From contig OU343050.1 of NCBI GenBank assembly GCA_910593695.2, positions 49,461,225 through 49,525,224 of the forward strand: a DNA stretch of 64,000 nucleotides, read 5' to 3'. Below are positions 38,765-50,930 of the stretch, piece after piece. Both the position numbers and the translations under genes were made by a program. Positions within the stretch are counted from its first letter, which is position 1. Every line of letters begins with the position of its first letter. Under the pieces are notes generated by a model. The model was given only the letters and a program-made list of their open reading frames with translations. It was not told where the DNA came from and did no database searches. The DNA comes from Ocypus olens (Eukaryota > Arthropoda > Insecta > Coleoptera > Staphylinidae).

Positions 38765-41700
38765 TCAGGAATTTTATTAGAAAATTGGAATTTAACAAGA
38801 GAAAAATCTGTTAATATGTTAACCTTAGCTTTTCCACCAAAATCGATGTTTTGTTAAATATGCACTTTTAATTAAACTTTCTTAATTTTACTAAAAATTC
38901 TTCGTTGAAATTTAATTAAATGAATGTTCAGGATATGTGCAAGAAGTATGCTGCCATAAAACAAAGAGAAAATCCGAAAATAGTTTATCCTTAGTTTTTC
39001 TCGAATATCCTCATCAAATCGCTGCTCTGCTAAATTTGCATTTCGGCTAGATTTTTTTTTTTTAAATTGAAAATCCCTCGTTGAATTCTAATAAAATTTT
39101 CAGGATATGTTCCAGATATATGTAGCTATTAAACAAAAGAAAAATCCGAAATCATTCGTTTTTCCGGAATTTTCCATTCAAATCGCTACTTTGCAAAATT
39201 TGCACTTTCGATTAGATCTCATTAATTTTCCTAAATATCACTCGATGGATTTCAATAACATTTTCAGGACATATTCCAGATGTATGCAGCTATAAAACAA
39301 AGGGAAAATTCCAAAATAAGTTATCCTTAGTTTTCCAGAATTTTCTGATAAAATCGCAGCTCTGTTAAATTTGTACTTTCGGCCAGATTTCCGTTAAATT
39401 TCCTGGAAATCCCTTGTTGAATTCTAATACAATTTTCAGGATATGTTCCAGATATATGTATCTATGAAACAAAAGAAAAATCCGAAGATGGGTTACCATT
39501 CGTTTTTCCGAAATTTGCCATGCAAATCGCTGCTTTCCTAAATTTATACTTTCGGTTAGATCTCATTAATTTTTCTAAATATCCCTGGATTGATTTCAAT
39601 AAAATGTTCAGGACATGTTTCAGACATATGCAGCTATGAAACAAAGGGAAAATTCGAAAATAGTTCATCCTTAGTTTTTCCAGAATTTTCTGATAAAATC
39701 GCTGCTCTGCTAAATTTGCACTTTCGGCTAGATTTCCATTAATTTCCTGAAAATCCCTCGTTGAATTCTAATAAAATTTTCAGGATATGTTCCAGACATA
39801 TGTAGCTATGAAACAAAAGAAAAATCCGAAAATGGGTTATCATTCGTTTTTCCCGAATTTTCCATTCAAATCGTAACTTTGCAAAATTTGCACTTTCGAT
39901 TAGATCTCATGAATTTTCCTAAATATCACTCGATGGATTTCAATAAAATTTTCAGAACATATTCCAGACGTATGTAGCTATAAAACTAAGGGAAAATTCT
40001 AAAATAGGTTATCCTCAGTTTTTTCAGAATTTTCTGATAAAATTGCTGCTCTGCTAAATTTGCACTTTCGGCTAGATTTCCTTAAATTTCCTTAAAATCC
40101 CTCGTTGAATTCTAATAAAATTTTCAGGATATGTTCCAGACATATGTAGCTATGAAACAAAGGAAAATCCGAAAATGAGTTATCATTCGTTTTTCCGGAT
40201 TTTTCCATTCAAATCGCTACTTTGTTAAATTTGCACTTTCGGTTAGATCTCATTAATTTTCGTACAAATCCCTCGATGGATTTCAATAAAATTTTCAGGA
40301 CATATTCCATACGTATGTAGCTATAAAACTAAGGGAAAATTCGAAAATAGGTTATCAGTTTTTTCAGAATTTTCTGATAAAATTGCTGCTCTGCTGAATT
40401 TGCACTTTCGGCTAAATTTCCTTAAATTTTTTGAAAATCCCTCGTTGAATTCTAATAAAAATTTTAAAATATGTTCCAGACATATGTAGCTATGAAACAA
40501 AAAAAAATCCGAAAATGAGTTATCATTCGTTTTTCCGGAATTTTCCATTCAAATCGCTACTTTGTTAAATTTGCACTTTCGGTTAGATCTCATTAATTTT
40601 CGTACAAATCCCTCGATGGATTTCAATAAATTTTTCAGGATATGTTCCAGACGTATGAAGCTATGAAACAAGAGAAAAATCCGAAAATAGGTTATCATTC
40701 GTTTTTCCGGAATTTTCCATTCAAATTGCTTAGTTAAATGTGCACTTTCGGTTAGATCTCATTAATTTTCTTAAAAATCCTTTGAAGGATTTTAATAAAA
40801 TTTTCAGGATATGTTCCAGACGAATGTACCTATAAAATAAACCGAATATTCGACAATAGGTTATCCTTAGTTTGTCCAGAATTTTCTGATAAAATCGCAG
40901 CTCTACTAAATTTGCATTTTTGGTTAGATTTGTTTAAATTTCCTGAAAATCCTTCATTGAATTATAATAAAATTTTCCGAATATGATCCAGACGTATGTA
41001 GCTATGAAATAAAGAAAAATACGAAAATGGGTTACCATTCGTTTTCCCGGAATTTTCCATTCAAAACGCTACTTTGTTAAATTTGCAGTTTCGGTTAGAT
41101 CTCATTAATTTTCTCAAAAATTCTTCGATGGATTTTAATACAATTTTCAGGATATGTTCCAGATCTGTGAAGCTATAAAAAAGGGAAAATTTGAAAATTG
41201 TTGTTTAATCTCAGTTTCTCTAGAATTTTCTGATAAAATCGCAGCTCTACTAAATTTGCATTTTTGGTTAGATTTGTTTAAATTTCCTGAAAATCCTTCA
41301 TTGAATTATAATAAAATTTTCCGAATATGATCCAGACGTATGTAGCTATGAAATAAAGAAAAATACGAAAATGGGTTACCATTCGTTTTCTCGGAATTTT
41401 CCATTCAAAACGCTACTTTGTTAAATTTGCAGTTTCGGTTAGATCTCATTAATTTTCTCAAAAATTCTTCGATGGATTTTAATACAATTTTCAGGATATG
41501 TTCCAGATCTGTGTAGCTATAAAAAAGGGAAAATTCGAAAATTGTTGCTTAATCTCGGTTTCTCTAGAATTTTCTGATAAAATCGCTGCTCTACTAAATT
41601 TGCATTTTTGGTTAGATTTCCTTAAATTTCCTGAAAATCGCTTCATTGATTTCTAATAAAATGTTCAAGCTATGTTCCAGACGTATGTAGCTATAAAAAA

Positions 41701-41860
41701 GAGAAAATTCGAAAATAGGTTAACTTTAGTTTTCAGGAATTTTCCATCAAAATCGTTACTTTTGCAAAATTTGCACTTTCGACTAGATTTTCTTCATTTT
41801 TCCGAATATCCTTTTGCTACTTCCGAGTGTGCACGAATTGAAATTTGCTACTGTTAGTCC
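38765..41860 (+). repeat. ~172-bp satellite in ~343-bp dimers, about 18 monomers
   Basis: The anchor GGATATGTTCCAGACATATG recurs near 38935, 39103, 39265, 39437, 39609, 39780, 39952, 40124, 40295 and so on, every ~171-172 bp. Type 1 monomers carry TTATCATTCGTTTTTCCGGA and TTCCATTCAAATCGCTACTT. Type 2 carry TTATCCTTAGTTTTTCCAGA and TTCTGATAAAATCGCTGCTC. They alternate through most of the array. The block 40887-41229 is almost identical to 41230-41572, a recent dimer duplication. Edges (38765-38930 and 41700-41860) are strongly diverged. All open frames here are repeat by-products. Confidence 0.95.
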
Positions 41861-43652
41861 ATGATTGAGACTTTTTAATTCCTCCGTTACGAGGTACGTG
41901 AAAATTTTTGGATTTTTTTAAATTTTCGTCAAAATTCTCAAATCGCCTGTTTTATGTAAATCCGACTTATTTGCATAATAGAAGCGTATATTTTCCAACC
42001 TTCGTTTGGGACTTTCGTTTTCCCGCTAAAGTCATTCAAAGTCTGGATTTTTTTTTAATTCTCTTGAAAATGTCATAATAAGGTGAAACTAGAAGAGAGA
42101 ATTTTAACAAGAACATTAAGGTTTTAAGAGCAAGGTTTTCTATTATTAAATGCCTAAAGCCACATGTTATTAGATAAGTTACACATAACAATCTCAAGCG
42201 GATTCAAACACATACCGTTGCAATAAAAAGCGCGCAATTCATTATTTAGTGACATAACTTACGTTACCGTTCAGGGTTAAATTAACCGTTTCACTCATTA
42301 ATTTATTTAACAATAAAATTATTACCAGGCCAGGTAATAAAGTTTAATAACCAACAAGAAGACCGGGAAGAATAATCACAAATCGCACAAGGCTATAAAA
42401 TTTCAAAGGCCTCTCCGGATGTTATTGCTACCAAGTTTCGAAGGAAACGTTTCAAAAACAATATTTTCGGTCCGTTTCCCCACAAAGCAGATGCATTTAT
42501 ATTTAACTAAAATGTTTATATTCGAATATTGCAAGTCCACACACGAGACACGTCTCACTTACGTAACAGACAACAAAGTTATAATTAGTAATTATAAATT
42601 GTGAAAGTCGCACTAGATATGTATTCCGTGTTTGTGTGCAATCTTCGTGATTAATCTTGAAAGAAAAAAAATTGAAATGTATGTCTTTATCTGTAAGGTA
42701 CGGTATACGGTATAATCTTCACCTTTCTCGAGATGATTTGTATCTTAATCTGAATGGATGGTCAGATCTGGATTTTTATAATATTTTATACGTTTGCTGT
42801 AAATATTTCAAATGTATTCAAATCATCATGATTAGTGCTACCGTTATGACTATTTTAGATCATATTATTTTTCATTAGGCCATCGAGTTCTAGAATATGA
42901 CATTTGTTTAAAAAATCGGCGCTATCAATAATTCTTAACATATTTATCAAGTAAAAAAAATCGCACTATCTACTCATTCTTAATATTTTTATCAAGTGTG
43001 TTGATAAATGGCGAAAATAATTTCTACCGAAAAGAACGGTTACATTCAAAAATGGTTTGAGGAATTGAATAGAGACAGGCTGGACTTTACTAACAAATGG
43101 CTCAAAAGAATGTTTGAACTAATTTTTCTTTAAATGTTACAGCTAAATTAAAATCTAGTTCAGTTGATATTAAATAATCGATATCTCGAAGTATATTAAA
43201 GTCTTTTTTATTGTTTCGTTTAATTACAAGTTCTATACTCATATAATACATATACATACTCCTATAATTTTATTCGAATCGATTCAGGGATATCAGCAAA
43301 AAAAATTAAAACTAAAAAAAAAGTTTTGCACTATTGTTTTAAAAAATGAATAAAAAATAAAAATAGAGCCTTGTTAATAAAAGCATACAAGGTACTTATT
43401 AAATAAGGTCTGATAGTCCCGTTAACTAAGTTTGATTGATATGAATTATACAGGGTGTCCAAAATTTAGTGTCAAAAATTTCAAACTTTAAAGCACTTTA
43501 TTTTTCTTATTTTCAATTGGAGCCCCTGTATATTTTTATGTCATTTCATGCAGAATTAAAAAACAAACATTTTTCCTAATAACAACCCTGTCCCAATTCC
43601 TAACGTATTAAAAGTTATTTGCAGAAAACTCGTTTTATCAACCATTTCAATA
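41861..43652. other. Unique AT-rich stretch
   Basis: Short frames at 42419-42604 and 42657-42878 have no recognisable domains. 42170-42420 is non-repetitive with GCAATAAAA, TTAACC and TAATAA motifs. TATACAGGGTGTCCAAAATT at 43447 looks like one end of a TA-type MITE; no partner end was found. Confidence 0.35.
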
Positions 43653-46018
43653 GGGTCATTCCATGCTATTTCAACAAAAGGTTGTGCTGCACCATTTTAA
43701 TTTTTTTTTATATTTTGCACAGTTATTTATACATGTTTCTGGAGTTCAAAACTAATTTAAGAAAAATAAAAATTCTTGCCATGTGGCAGCAATGTCCCCG
43801 GATGGAGCATGAAACATGTACATTTTTGTAAATGCAAGCGTTTGCGCAAAGTGGCATAACTTTCTTTCCAATTGTGCAAATTTAAAAATTTTAAAAACTC
43901 TTAACTCAAATTAAAGTGCCGAAGAGTTTAGTGTAATTTTTATTCATTATTTGTTTTATTTTTTCAAATATAATGGCCGTCAAAGTTTAGCATTGAGATT
44001 TGCATTTTTTTCATTTTTCGGCCTTGCTTTGGACTGAGAAGGGGGCAATACACTCAAACCAAAATTAGTTTGCAAGTACAACGGTAACAATAGATTTTAT
44101 CTGAGGCAAAAAATCTAAAGTGTTTTAAACCCTTCTAATTTTTTTTCGCTGGAGAAAATTGGCATTTTCAAGAAAATCCGTATTTTTCTAAAGCTGTATC
44201 TCCAGTGGGGCACACAGTAAAAATCTGAAATTTATAATACCAATGCTTCTATCCGGGAGCAACACCATTACAAAATTTGGTAACTTTGTTTTGCCTAGTA
44301 ATAAAAATATTTAAGTTCAAATTTGTAATAATTTTTATGCAATCGGATTAAAAATTGAACTTTAAATATTAGAAGCCGGTACTAAAATGGAACTCACCAG
44401 TACTAGCAGTGATTATAATACACTTGTAAATATTATAATCTCTGGTACTAGGCATTAAAGTACTTACCAAGGGTTTCCGTACAACGAGGTGATTGGCGAC
44501 TCATTAATGCAAATCATAGTCCTGGTGATGAAATTTAAAAAAAAGGTACCATGTATCCTGAATAGAAACTTATTATTATTATTCAAAATGATTAAAGAAT
44601 AAAATTGAATAAAACCATAAAAGTCATTAGACAATTGTCTTAAATTTGCGGCTGTTGGGAGTCAAGCTGCTGATTACGTTCTAGAATTTCTGTGTTAATC
44701 ATTTTATTACAATTCTGTTAATCCTTTTATTACTATTTAATTTAATTTAAACTATAATATGAATGAAAGGGCACTTTAGTGCTGAGGTAAATGTATTTTT
44801 TATGCAATCGAAAATACTCTATTTTCAGATTTAAAATTGTAATTACTTACGTTTTTCATCTAAAGATGTTCTAGCGTTTCAGTGGTAGAACTTGCAGATG
44901 TAATTATAGGTTATGTTGATATTTGTTTAACGCAAGATCAGTAAATTCTTAAGGTTGGATTAGCATCGCGCGCATGGTTTAAACAATCACAGAAATTCTA
45001 GAACGTAATCAGCAGCTTGACTCCCGACAGCCGCAAATTTAAAACAATTGTCTAATAAATTTTACGGCTTTATTCAATTTTATTCTTTAATCATTTTGAA
45101 TAATAATACGTCTATATTTAGGGTCCACGGTACCTTTTTAAATTTCATCACCAGGACTATGACGCATTAATGAGTCGCCAATCATCTCGTTGTACGGAAA
45201 CCCTTGGTAGGTATATTAATGCCTAGTACCAGTGATTATAATATTTACAAGTGTATTATAATCACTGCTAGTACTGGTGAGTTCCATTTTAGTGTCGGCT
45301 TCTAATATTTAAAGTTCGATTTTTAATCCGATTGCATAAAAATTATTACAAATTTGAACATAAATATTTTTGTTACTAGGCAAAACAAAGCTACCAAATT
45401 TTATAATGGTGTTGCTCCCGGATAGAAGCATTGGTAGTATAAATTTCAGATTTTTACTATGTACCCCACTGGAGATACAACTTTAGACAAATACGGATTT
45501 TGTTGAAAATGTCTAATTTCACCAGCAAAAAAAATTAGAAGGGTTTAAAACACTTCAAATTTTTTGCCACAGGTAAAATCTATTGTTACCATTCTACTTG
45601 CAAACTAAATTTGGTTTGATTATATTGCCCCCTTCCCAGTCGAAAACAGGATCGAATAATGAAAAAAATGCAAATCTTGATGGTAAATTTGAGGGCCAAT
45701 AAATTTGAAAAACATATCAAATTATGAAAGAAAATTAAACCAAAATATTCACCACTTTAATCTGCGTTAGGAGATTTTCTAATTTTTAAATTTGCTCAAT
45801 TCGAAAAATTGTTATACCACTTTGCGCAAATGCTTGTAATCACAATAATGTACATGTTTCAAGCTCCATCTGGGAACATATCTGCCACGCGGCAACATTT
45901 TATTTTTTTCTAAAATTAGTTTTGTACTCTAGATACATGTATAAATATCTGTGCAAAATATAAAACAAAATAAAAATGGTGCAGCACAACCTTTTGTTGA
46001 AATAGCATGGAATGACCC
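43653..46018. mobile_element. Foldback element 3, ~1.04-kb arms
   Basis: The left arm 43653-44694 and right arm 44990-46018 are inverted copies over their whole length (GGGTCATTCCATGCTATTTC at the outer ends, CGTTCTAGAATTTCTGTG at the inner ends). The spacer is ~295 bp. The four bases AATA flank both sides (43649-43652 and 46019-46022), a probable target duplication. Arm divergence is low to moderate. No transposase is encoded. The superfamily is unknown; 4-bp duplications are uncommon. Open frames inside are short. Confidence 0.9.
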
Positions 46019-46022
46019 AATA

Positions 46023-47165
46023 GCCATTTTACTAAATGAAAATCGAAGGTAGCTTTGAAAAACAATTTATTGACATTAAAATTTAACAAAGTGACAAGAG
46101 ACTATTTTAAACGTTTAAAGCATTGTTAGCTTAAGTTCTTTATACTCAAGAATAATATTTTGTCATGGAAAAAATCATTTTTGAGTACAAAGAGCTTAAG
46201 TTAATACAAATTTGCACCTCAGGAAAAATCACGCACTTCTCTCACTTGATATATAATCTACTATATTAATAGTTGCAGTGATATTGCTCGTATTACTTCA
46301 TTCTGTGTTGTAAACATTTTTTGTCGTCATCATCGAAATAAGCAATTAGAATTGGAAGAAAGTTAAGAAAGAGAACAATAATATTATTACCGATTGTTTC
46401 ATTTCAGTGTGTTAAAATTTTAATTGAGTATTATAAAAGAAAAAAAAATGTCTTCCAATTATTTTGAAGACCAACTTCATGCTTCTTTCACTTCCTACTC
46501 TCGGTGATTATTAGTTTCGGTGTATCATTCTTAATTAATCTCATTTAGGAGATTGTAATATCCTAATAAACATATTCTTTGTAATTACATAGCAGTACCT
46601 ATAATTATTATAAACTAATTGGTACACATAATTACATCTCATCATCTCGGTGGGTTAATTACTGAAATATGAAATTGACATTAAATTTTAATCGAATAAT
46701 TAAATTTCAAAGGACAGTAATATGAAATAGATATTAATTGAACCAAATAAAAACTCACTAGGAAACTAAACGAAGTGTTTTCCTCTGATTTCAATAAAAT
46801 TTTGAGGATTTGTAGAGGGGGGATTTTTACAGAATTAGTATTTCCATTGCATTCCACACCCACAATTTCGATTTTGTGCGCTTCGGATTTGCATTGATTT
46901 TGCGTGAAAGTTCCCTAATACTTTTTAAAACTAAATTCGCTGCATTTCATGATTTAAAACATTAAAATAAAAATACTCGTTCGACAGTAGCAATTTTTCA
47001 AAATAAGAAACGTGAATTTGTTTACTTTTAATATACAAACATAAAAATTTGACAATTAGGCATTAATATTTCATGACCAAAATGCACTAAATTTCCTATA
47101 TTTTAAAAATCCAACCATGTCTTCATTAACTAAGTAATTTCAAAATATCATAAACTGAATTTGTA
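46023..47165. other. AT-rich stretch
   Basis: 46224-46270 (AAAATCACGCACTTCTCTC ... TATATAATCTACTAT) echoes 7838-7880. The remainder, including a 60-codon frame at 46681-46863, is anonymous. From 46970 a unit with AAAATAAGAAACGTGAATTT begins that recurs at 47582. Confidence 0.35.
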
Positions 47166-47275
47166 CTCTTTTAAACAAATTAGAAACAACTTTACTTGTT
47201 GCAGAAAGCATTAGATAAATACAAGAAAACTTCAGGCTACATTTCGTTTTCTTGTATTTATCTAATGTTCTCTTT
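47165..47275. repeat. Hammerhead-family fragment forming a perfect 22-bp hairpin
   Basis: Block B (inverse, ACTTGTTGCAGAAAGCATTA) runs into CATTAGATAAATACAAGAAA then AC (47209-47230). This is exactly inverse to GTTTTCTTGTATTTATCTAA then TG (47248-47269), around a loop TTCAGGCTACATTTC from block A. Confidence 0.75.
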
Positions 47276-47404
47276 TAGCCTGCAAAAGTTGTATTTTTAA
47301 CAATTTGCGTTGTATTTTGATAACCAATTCATAATACTTTTTTTTAAACAAACTAAACTCACTACGTTTTAACTTTTAAATCATCAACTTAAAAACTTGC
47401 TGTT
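47276..47404. other. AT-rich spacer
   Basis: Nothing recognised. Confidence 0.3.
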
Positions 47405-47525
47405 TTGGCAATGATTATTGAGAGAGAGAGAGAGAGAATACTTTTATTGAGACACTTTTACAAATGACCTCAATAGGCAATTGACTGGAGGTCTTTCAGC
47501 CTACGATTGTTGATACCACTAATTT
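47405..47525 (-). mobile_element. LINE 3' end with (TC)n tail, minus strand
   Basis: A (GA)n run at 47413-47430 followed by AATACTTTTATTGAGACAC and GGAGGTCTTTCAGCC reads, on the minus strand, as GGCTGAAAGACCTCC ... CAATAAAAGTATT(CT)n. This is the same tail organisation as at 31361-31470. Confidence 0.5.
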
Positions 47526-47998
47526 CTCTGCATTATATCATTTAAATCATCTTAATTAAAAATGCGCTTGACAGATAAATCAATTTTCCAAAATAAGAAA
47601 CGTGGTTTTGTTGACTTTTCACCTGGAAAACTTGCAACTTTGGCAGTTCAATTATTTGACGTTTCTAAATACTCATTTAAAATGGACTAAATCCTCCACA
47701 TTTTAACAATTATCGTCAAAATCCAAAATCGTTCGACATCTAAACAATTTAAAAAAAAATCGAAAACGCGATTTGGTGTGACTTTGACTTGAAAAACTTG
47801 ACAATTCTTTTTAATACTAGGTAGAAACGCCATAGTGGTTGAATGTTGTACTAAATCCAATTTGAGTGGCATAACCAGAAGTTTAATAATGTTATCCTGC
47901 GATAATAATAATTGTAGGGCAGAAAGACCTACGGTCGATAGTCCAGACAGACCAACCAAGTAAATTTATTTTACACTCAAACAAAGTACAGTTAAAAA
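47526..47998 (+). repeat. Degenerate repeat and LINE-tail motif
   Basis: TTTTCCAAAATAAGAAACGT (47579) repeats a unit from 46993. AGGGCAGAAAGACCTACGGT then CGATAGTCC (47917-47945) is the stem-loop motif of the (TC)n-tailed LINE family. Confidence 0.45.
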
Positions 47999-48749
47999 AT
48001 GGTGATGTAGCCATCATGTTACTTTTTCCGATTTGATGGTATCATAGCCATTTATATTTACGTTTTCATTGTTTATTTTTAATTAAAATCATATTTTAAA
48101 TGTACATCGAGCGGTACGTAAACTCGGATGAAACTGACGTCAAAATTATACTTCAAATTCAAAAACTCGGTTTACTCAAAAACTAACTAGATTTCGAAAA
48201 AAAACTTATTCTTTAGAAGTTGTTCATTTTGGCATTCTCTACAATTATTATTCACATAAATTTTCTGTGACTATTAGTTTCATAATTATAAACCAAAAAT
48301 TAAAAAAAATAATAATTTTTTTTCTCAAATAACAATGATTTTATGAAAAATATTTTCAAACCAAAGATGTTCATTTCTTTATTGCCTTTAATATTTGTTT
48401 AAATGTTTTTGTGATATTTTTCATATTTAAGAAAATATTGTCAAAAAACAAAAAAACAGTAAAGGTAAACACCCACTTCCGGTATACGAAATTTTACCAA
48501 AAGCTTTTCAGTTCTTCGAATTATCAAATAAGACGCATGTTCAAAGTTTCATATCAATTGCTCTATTAGTTTTTGAGATACAGCGCACACAGACAGACAC
48601 ACATACACAGACACAATTTTTTTTTTTTACAGAAATTGTTGAAATGGTATCTAGGGACACCAAAAGGGACATTTCCGTAAAAAAAAAATTTGAAAAAAAA
48701 ATTCACGATCACAATACTTTCTCGTACTTCGTAACGGAGAAAGTAAAAA
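47999..48749 (+). mobile_element. CA-microsatellite element (HINE-like), copy 6
   Basis: Starts ATGGTGATGTAGCCATCATG, with a short CA tract at 48585-48615, and ends CGGAGAAAGTAAAAA. Inserted immediately beside the 3' end of the SINE at 48750-49103. Confidence 0.9.
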
Positions 48750-49103
48750 TGGTCTGAATAAAGATGTATGTATATATAATAAGTATATTCTGTTAACGGG
48801 ATTTACCTGTAGATTAAAAAAATATATAAAAAATGCGAGACAATTTTTTTTTTTATAAAAGGAAGTATGGTTGACGGGAATTCGGGTTGAGGAAGTGCGG
48901 ATGATTTGGGAATTGGCGTAAGCAACTGGGCTATTCTGCCACAACCGATAATTTGTATGTATATAATCATTTATAATTAATGGGACATCAATGAACCCGA
49001 ACGGCCACTTCGTTCCGAAAAAGTGACCGCCCGGATGGGATTCAAACCCACGACTACGAGGGCCGTAAGCAGGAGCTCTACTCACTGGGCCACTGGGCCG
49101 ACA
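48750..49103 (-). repeat. tRNA-derived SINE
   Basis: On the minus strand the 5' end reads GTCGGCCCAGTGGCCCAGTG then AGTAGAGCTCC (A-box region) and, ~45 bp on, GGGTTTGAATCCC (B box) followed by ATCCGGGCGG. The body continues ~270 bp and ends with TATACATACATCTTTATTCA near 48755. RNA polymerase III promoter boxes are well placed. A 162-codon frame here is only SINE sequence read through into the next element. Confidence 0.8.
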
Positions 49104-50274
49104 ATAAAATAGAGAAAATCTTGAAAAGAGGCAAAACAATTATCCAATAACGAAAAAAGAGTGGCGGAAAATATCAAAGACAATGTGAAATGTTCACAAA
49201 CTTAAAAATAATTTTAAATTAAATTTGATAAATTTAAACCGTTAATGTTATTATTAAAGTGAAAAAGCTGGATTTGTATCCAACTTTATTATCATTCATT
49301 TTCATAGTTCGATAAAGCGTTGATATTTATAGTGCAGACATATTTTTTTTTTATAAATTATTGGACTTTAATATTCAGAAATATCTAAGCACTTAAACTG
49401 CCTCATTTTCCCAACAACAATTACCAAACGAAAGAAAAGTCATTTTCAGAACTAAAACATAGAAAAGTAGCGTTGAATTTTCAATATCCGAAACAAGTGC
49501 AGGTTTCTAATTTTTACAAAATTGTTCACAAATAACTGGCCTTTCAATTTCCGGAAAATCCAAGCAACTTTAACACTTATTTTTCCATTTATCAGTATCA
49601 AACCCAAGTATGATCATGTTCAATGCTCAAATACCGAAAAAGCGTTGATTTTTAAAAATCCAATACAAATGGCATACTTCTAATTTTTACAAAATTGTTT
49701 AGAAATGAGTAAGCTTTTATAAATATCTGCTATGTGATACGATTTTTTTGTTTCGGCTAAAAAACGTGTTTAGGGGTGCGCCCATAGAAAATCAGCGATA
49801 TTTTTGAGTAGTTCCCTTTCAGTTTAGATTCTGAATGTTTCAAATTCTCGACTAGTTTCGCCTTATCTAAAGGTATTTAAATACATTTATATTAAAATTC
49901 TGTTTAAAATGTCATGATAAGGCACAACTAGACGAGAATTTTATACTGAGTTTTTATTCCTATTTCATATTTCCATTCTTAGATAAGAACTACCAATACG
50001 TAAATATTAAAATAATTAATTAAATTAATTTATATGTTACTAAAAATGTGATCAAAATTGCGTTCGAATTTACCAATACTAGCATCATAGGTTAAACAAA
50101 ATTGCAATTTCTAACTTGATGACGAAATATTTCTGTGTACAGGGTGTCCCAAATTGAGTCAGACAGTATGATAACTTTCTTATAATTTATACTATAGATT
50201 TAAATAAATGGGCAAAGGTTATTCCATAGATTTCTTGAAGTAAAAATTGATAATAGTTTTTTTTTCAACTTTCA
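49104..50274. repeat. Degenerate tandem repeats (~150-175 bp)
   Basis: AAAGCGTTGATATTTATAG (49313), AGTAGCGTTGAATTTTCAA (49465) and AAAAGCGTTGATTTTTAAA (49637), with TTCTAATTTTTACAAAATTG at 49506 and 49678, show an old tandem repeat at 49250-49740. From 49740 to 50270 no gene is seen; GTACAGGGTGTCCCAAATTG at 50137 is a MITE-like end without a visible partner. Confidence 0.5.
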
Positions 50275-50329
50275 CCCTTGAGCAGGGCCTTCTCCAAGGC
50301 GTACCCCTCTCCCCAATACTACTTTATAA
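50275..50329 (+). pseudogene. LINE reverse transcriptase relic, part 1
   Basis: GLLQGVPLSPILLYN reads directly into the duplicated CTTTATAA. This is RT block 5 (GxPQGxxLSPxLFN). It continues in frame at 50818 once the hAT insertion is discounted. Confidence 0.75.
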
Positions 50330-50817
50330 TAGAGATGGGTAACTCTTGAGTAAGCCAACTCAAAGAGTGAAGTCGGTTGCCAAGTGACTCGATAGAAAAT
50401 ATGAAGGTCTTTTTGAGCTATAACTCAGTACAGAATGGTCTGTTAAAAACATTTCTAAAAGGAATTGGAAATGAAATCCTGAAAATCCTGAAAATGGCCT
50501 GAATGTATAAATATACAACCTGTTCGTGACTCTGAAAAACTAAGTGCTATTAAGTCTACAAACAAGTAACTTATTGAAACAACTACTTCCCTGGCTAGTG
50601 CCACGCAGGATATTGAATGATACAATAGAAATTTGCATGTTATACTAGTACTACTAGAAAAATAACATTAGTTTAAGATCGTTTCTTCACTTTATTTAAC
50701 AGATACTTGTTACTCTTTCAAAAAACAATTATATTGTCATGTCATTTATCTGACTCTCCGAGTGGACCATTTTTACTGAGTCAGACCTTGTGAAGAAGAT
50801 CACTTCGGCCATCTCTT
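50330..50817. mobile_element. hAT-type MITE with perfect 8-bp target duplication
   Basis: CTTTATAA at 50322-50329 is repeated exactly at 50818-50825. The termini TAGAGATGGGTAACTC and (inverse) AAGAGATGGCCGAAGTG share AGAGATGG, typical of hAT ends. It is 488 bp with no transposase. The reading frame of the reverse transcriptase on either side is restored exactly when one duplication copy and the element are ignored. The interior contains a block A copy (50505-50700). Confidence 0.85.
50500..50700 (-). repeat. Block A, long copy, of the hammerhead-associated family
   Basis: Minus strand: GAAACGATCTTAAACTAATG, CAATATCCTGCGTGGCAC, AGCCAGGGAAGTAGTTG, CACGAACAGGTTGTATATTT and ATACATTCAGGCC, in the same order as at 13970-14170. 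It lies inside the hAT MITE. Confidence 0.75.
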
Positions 50818-50930
50818 CTTTATAACATTTTCTGTAGCTCTTTCTATAACCTTGACCCAGTTCACTTTAATCCTTCAACCTACATCCTACAATACGCAGA
50901 CGATCGTATTGTAAGAATAAGAATATTGAA
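50818..50930 (+). pseudogene. LINE reverse transcriptase relic, part 2
   Basis: Reads NIFCSSFYNLDPVHFN then STYILQYADDRIV. YADD is the RT catalytic block 6, correctly spaced after part 1. Downstream frames decay quickly. Short Jockey-like LINE relic. Confidence 0.75.

Noticed and set aside
48651..49139. 162-codon minus-strand frame
   Set aside because: It is a tRNA-derived SINE read through into the neighbouring CA element.
50137..50160. Full MITE starting at GTACAGGGTGTCCC
   Set aside because: A MITE-like end is visible, but no matching inverted end was found nearby; the same holds for 43447 and 28455.
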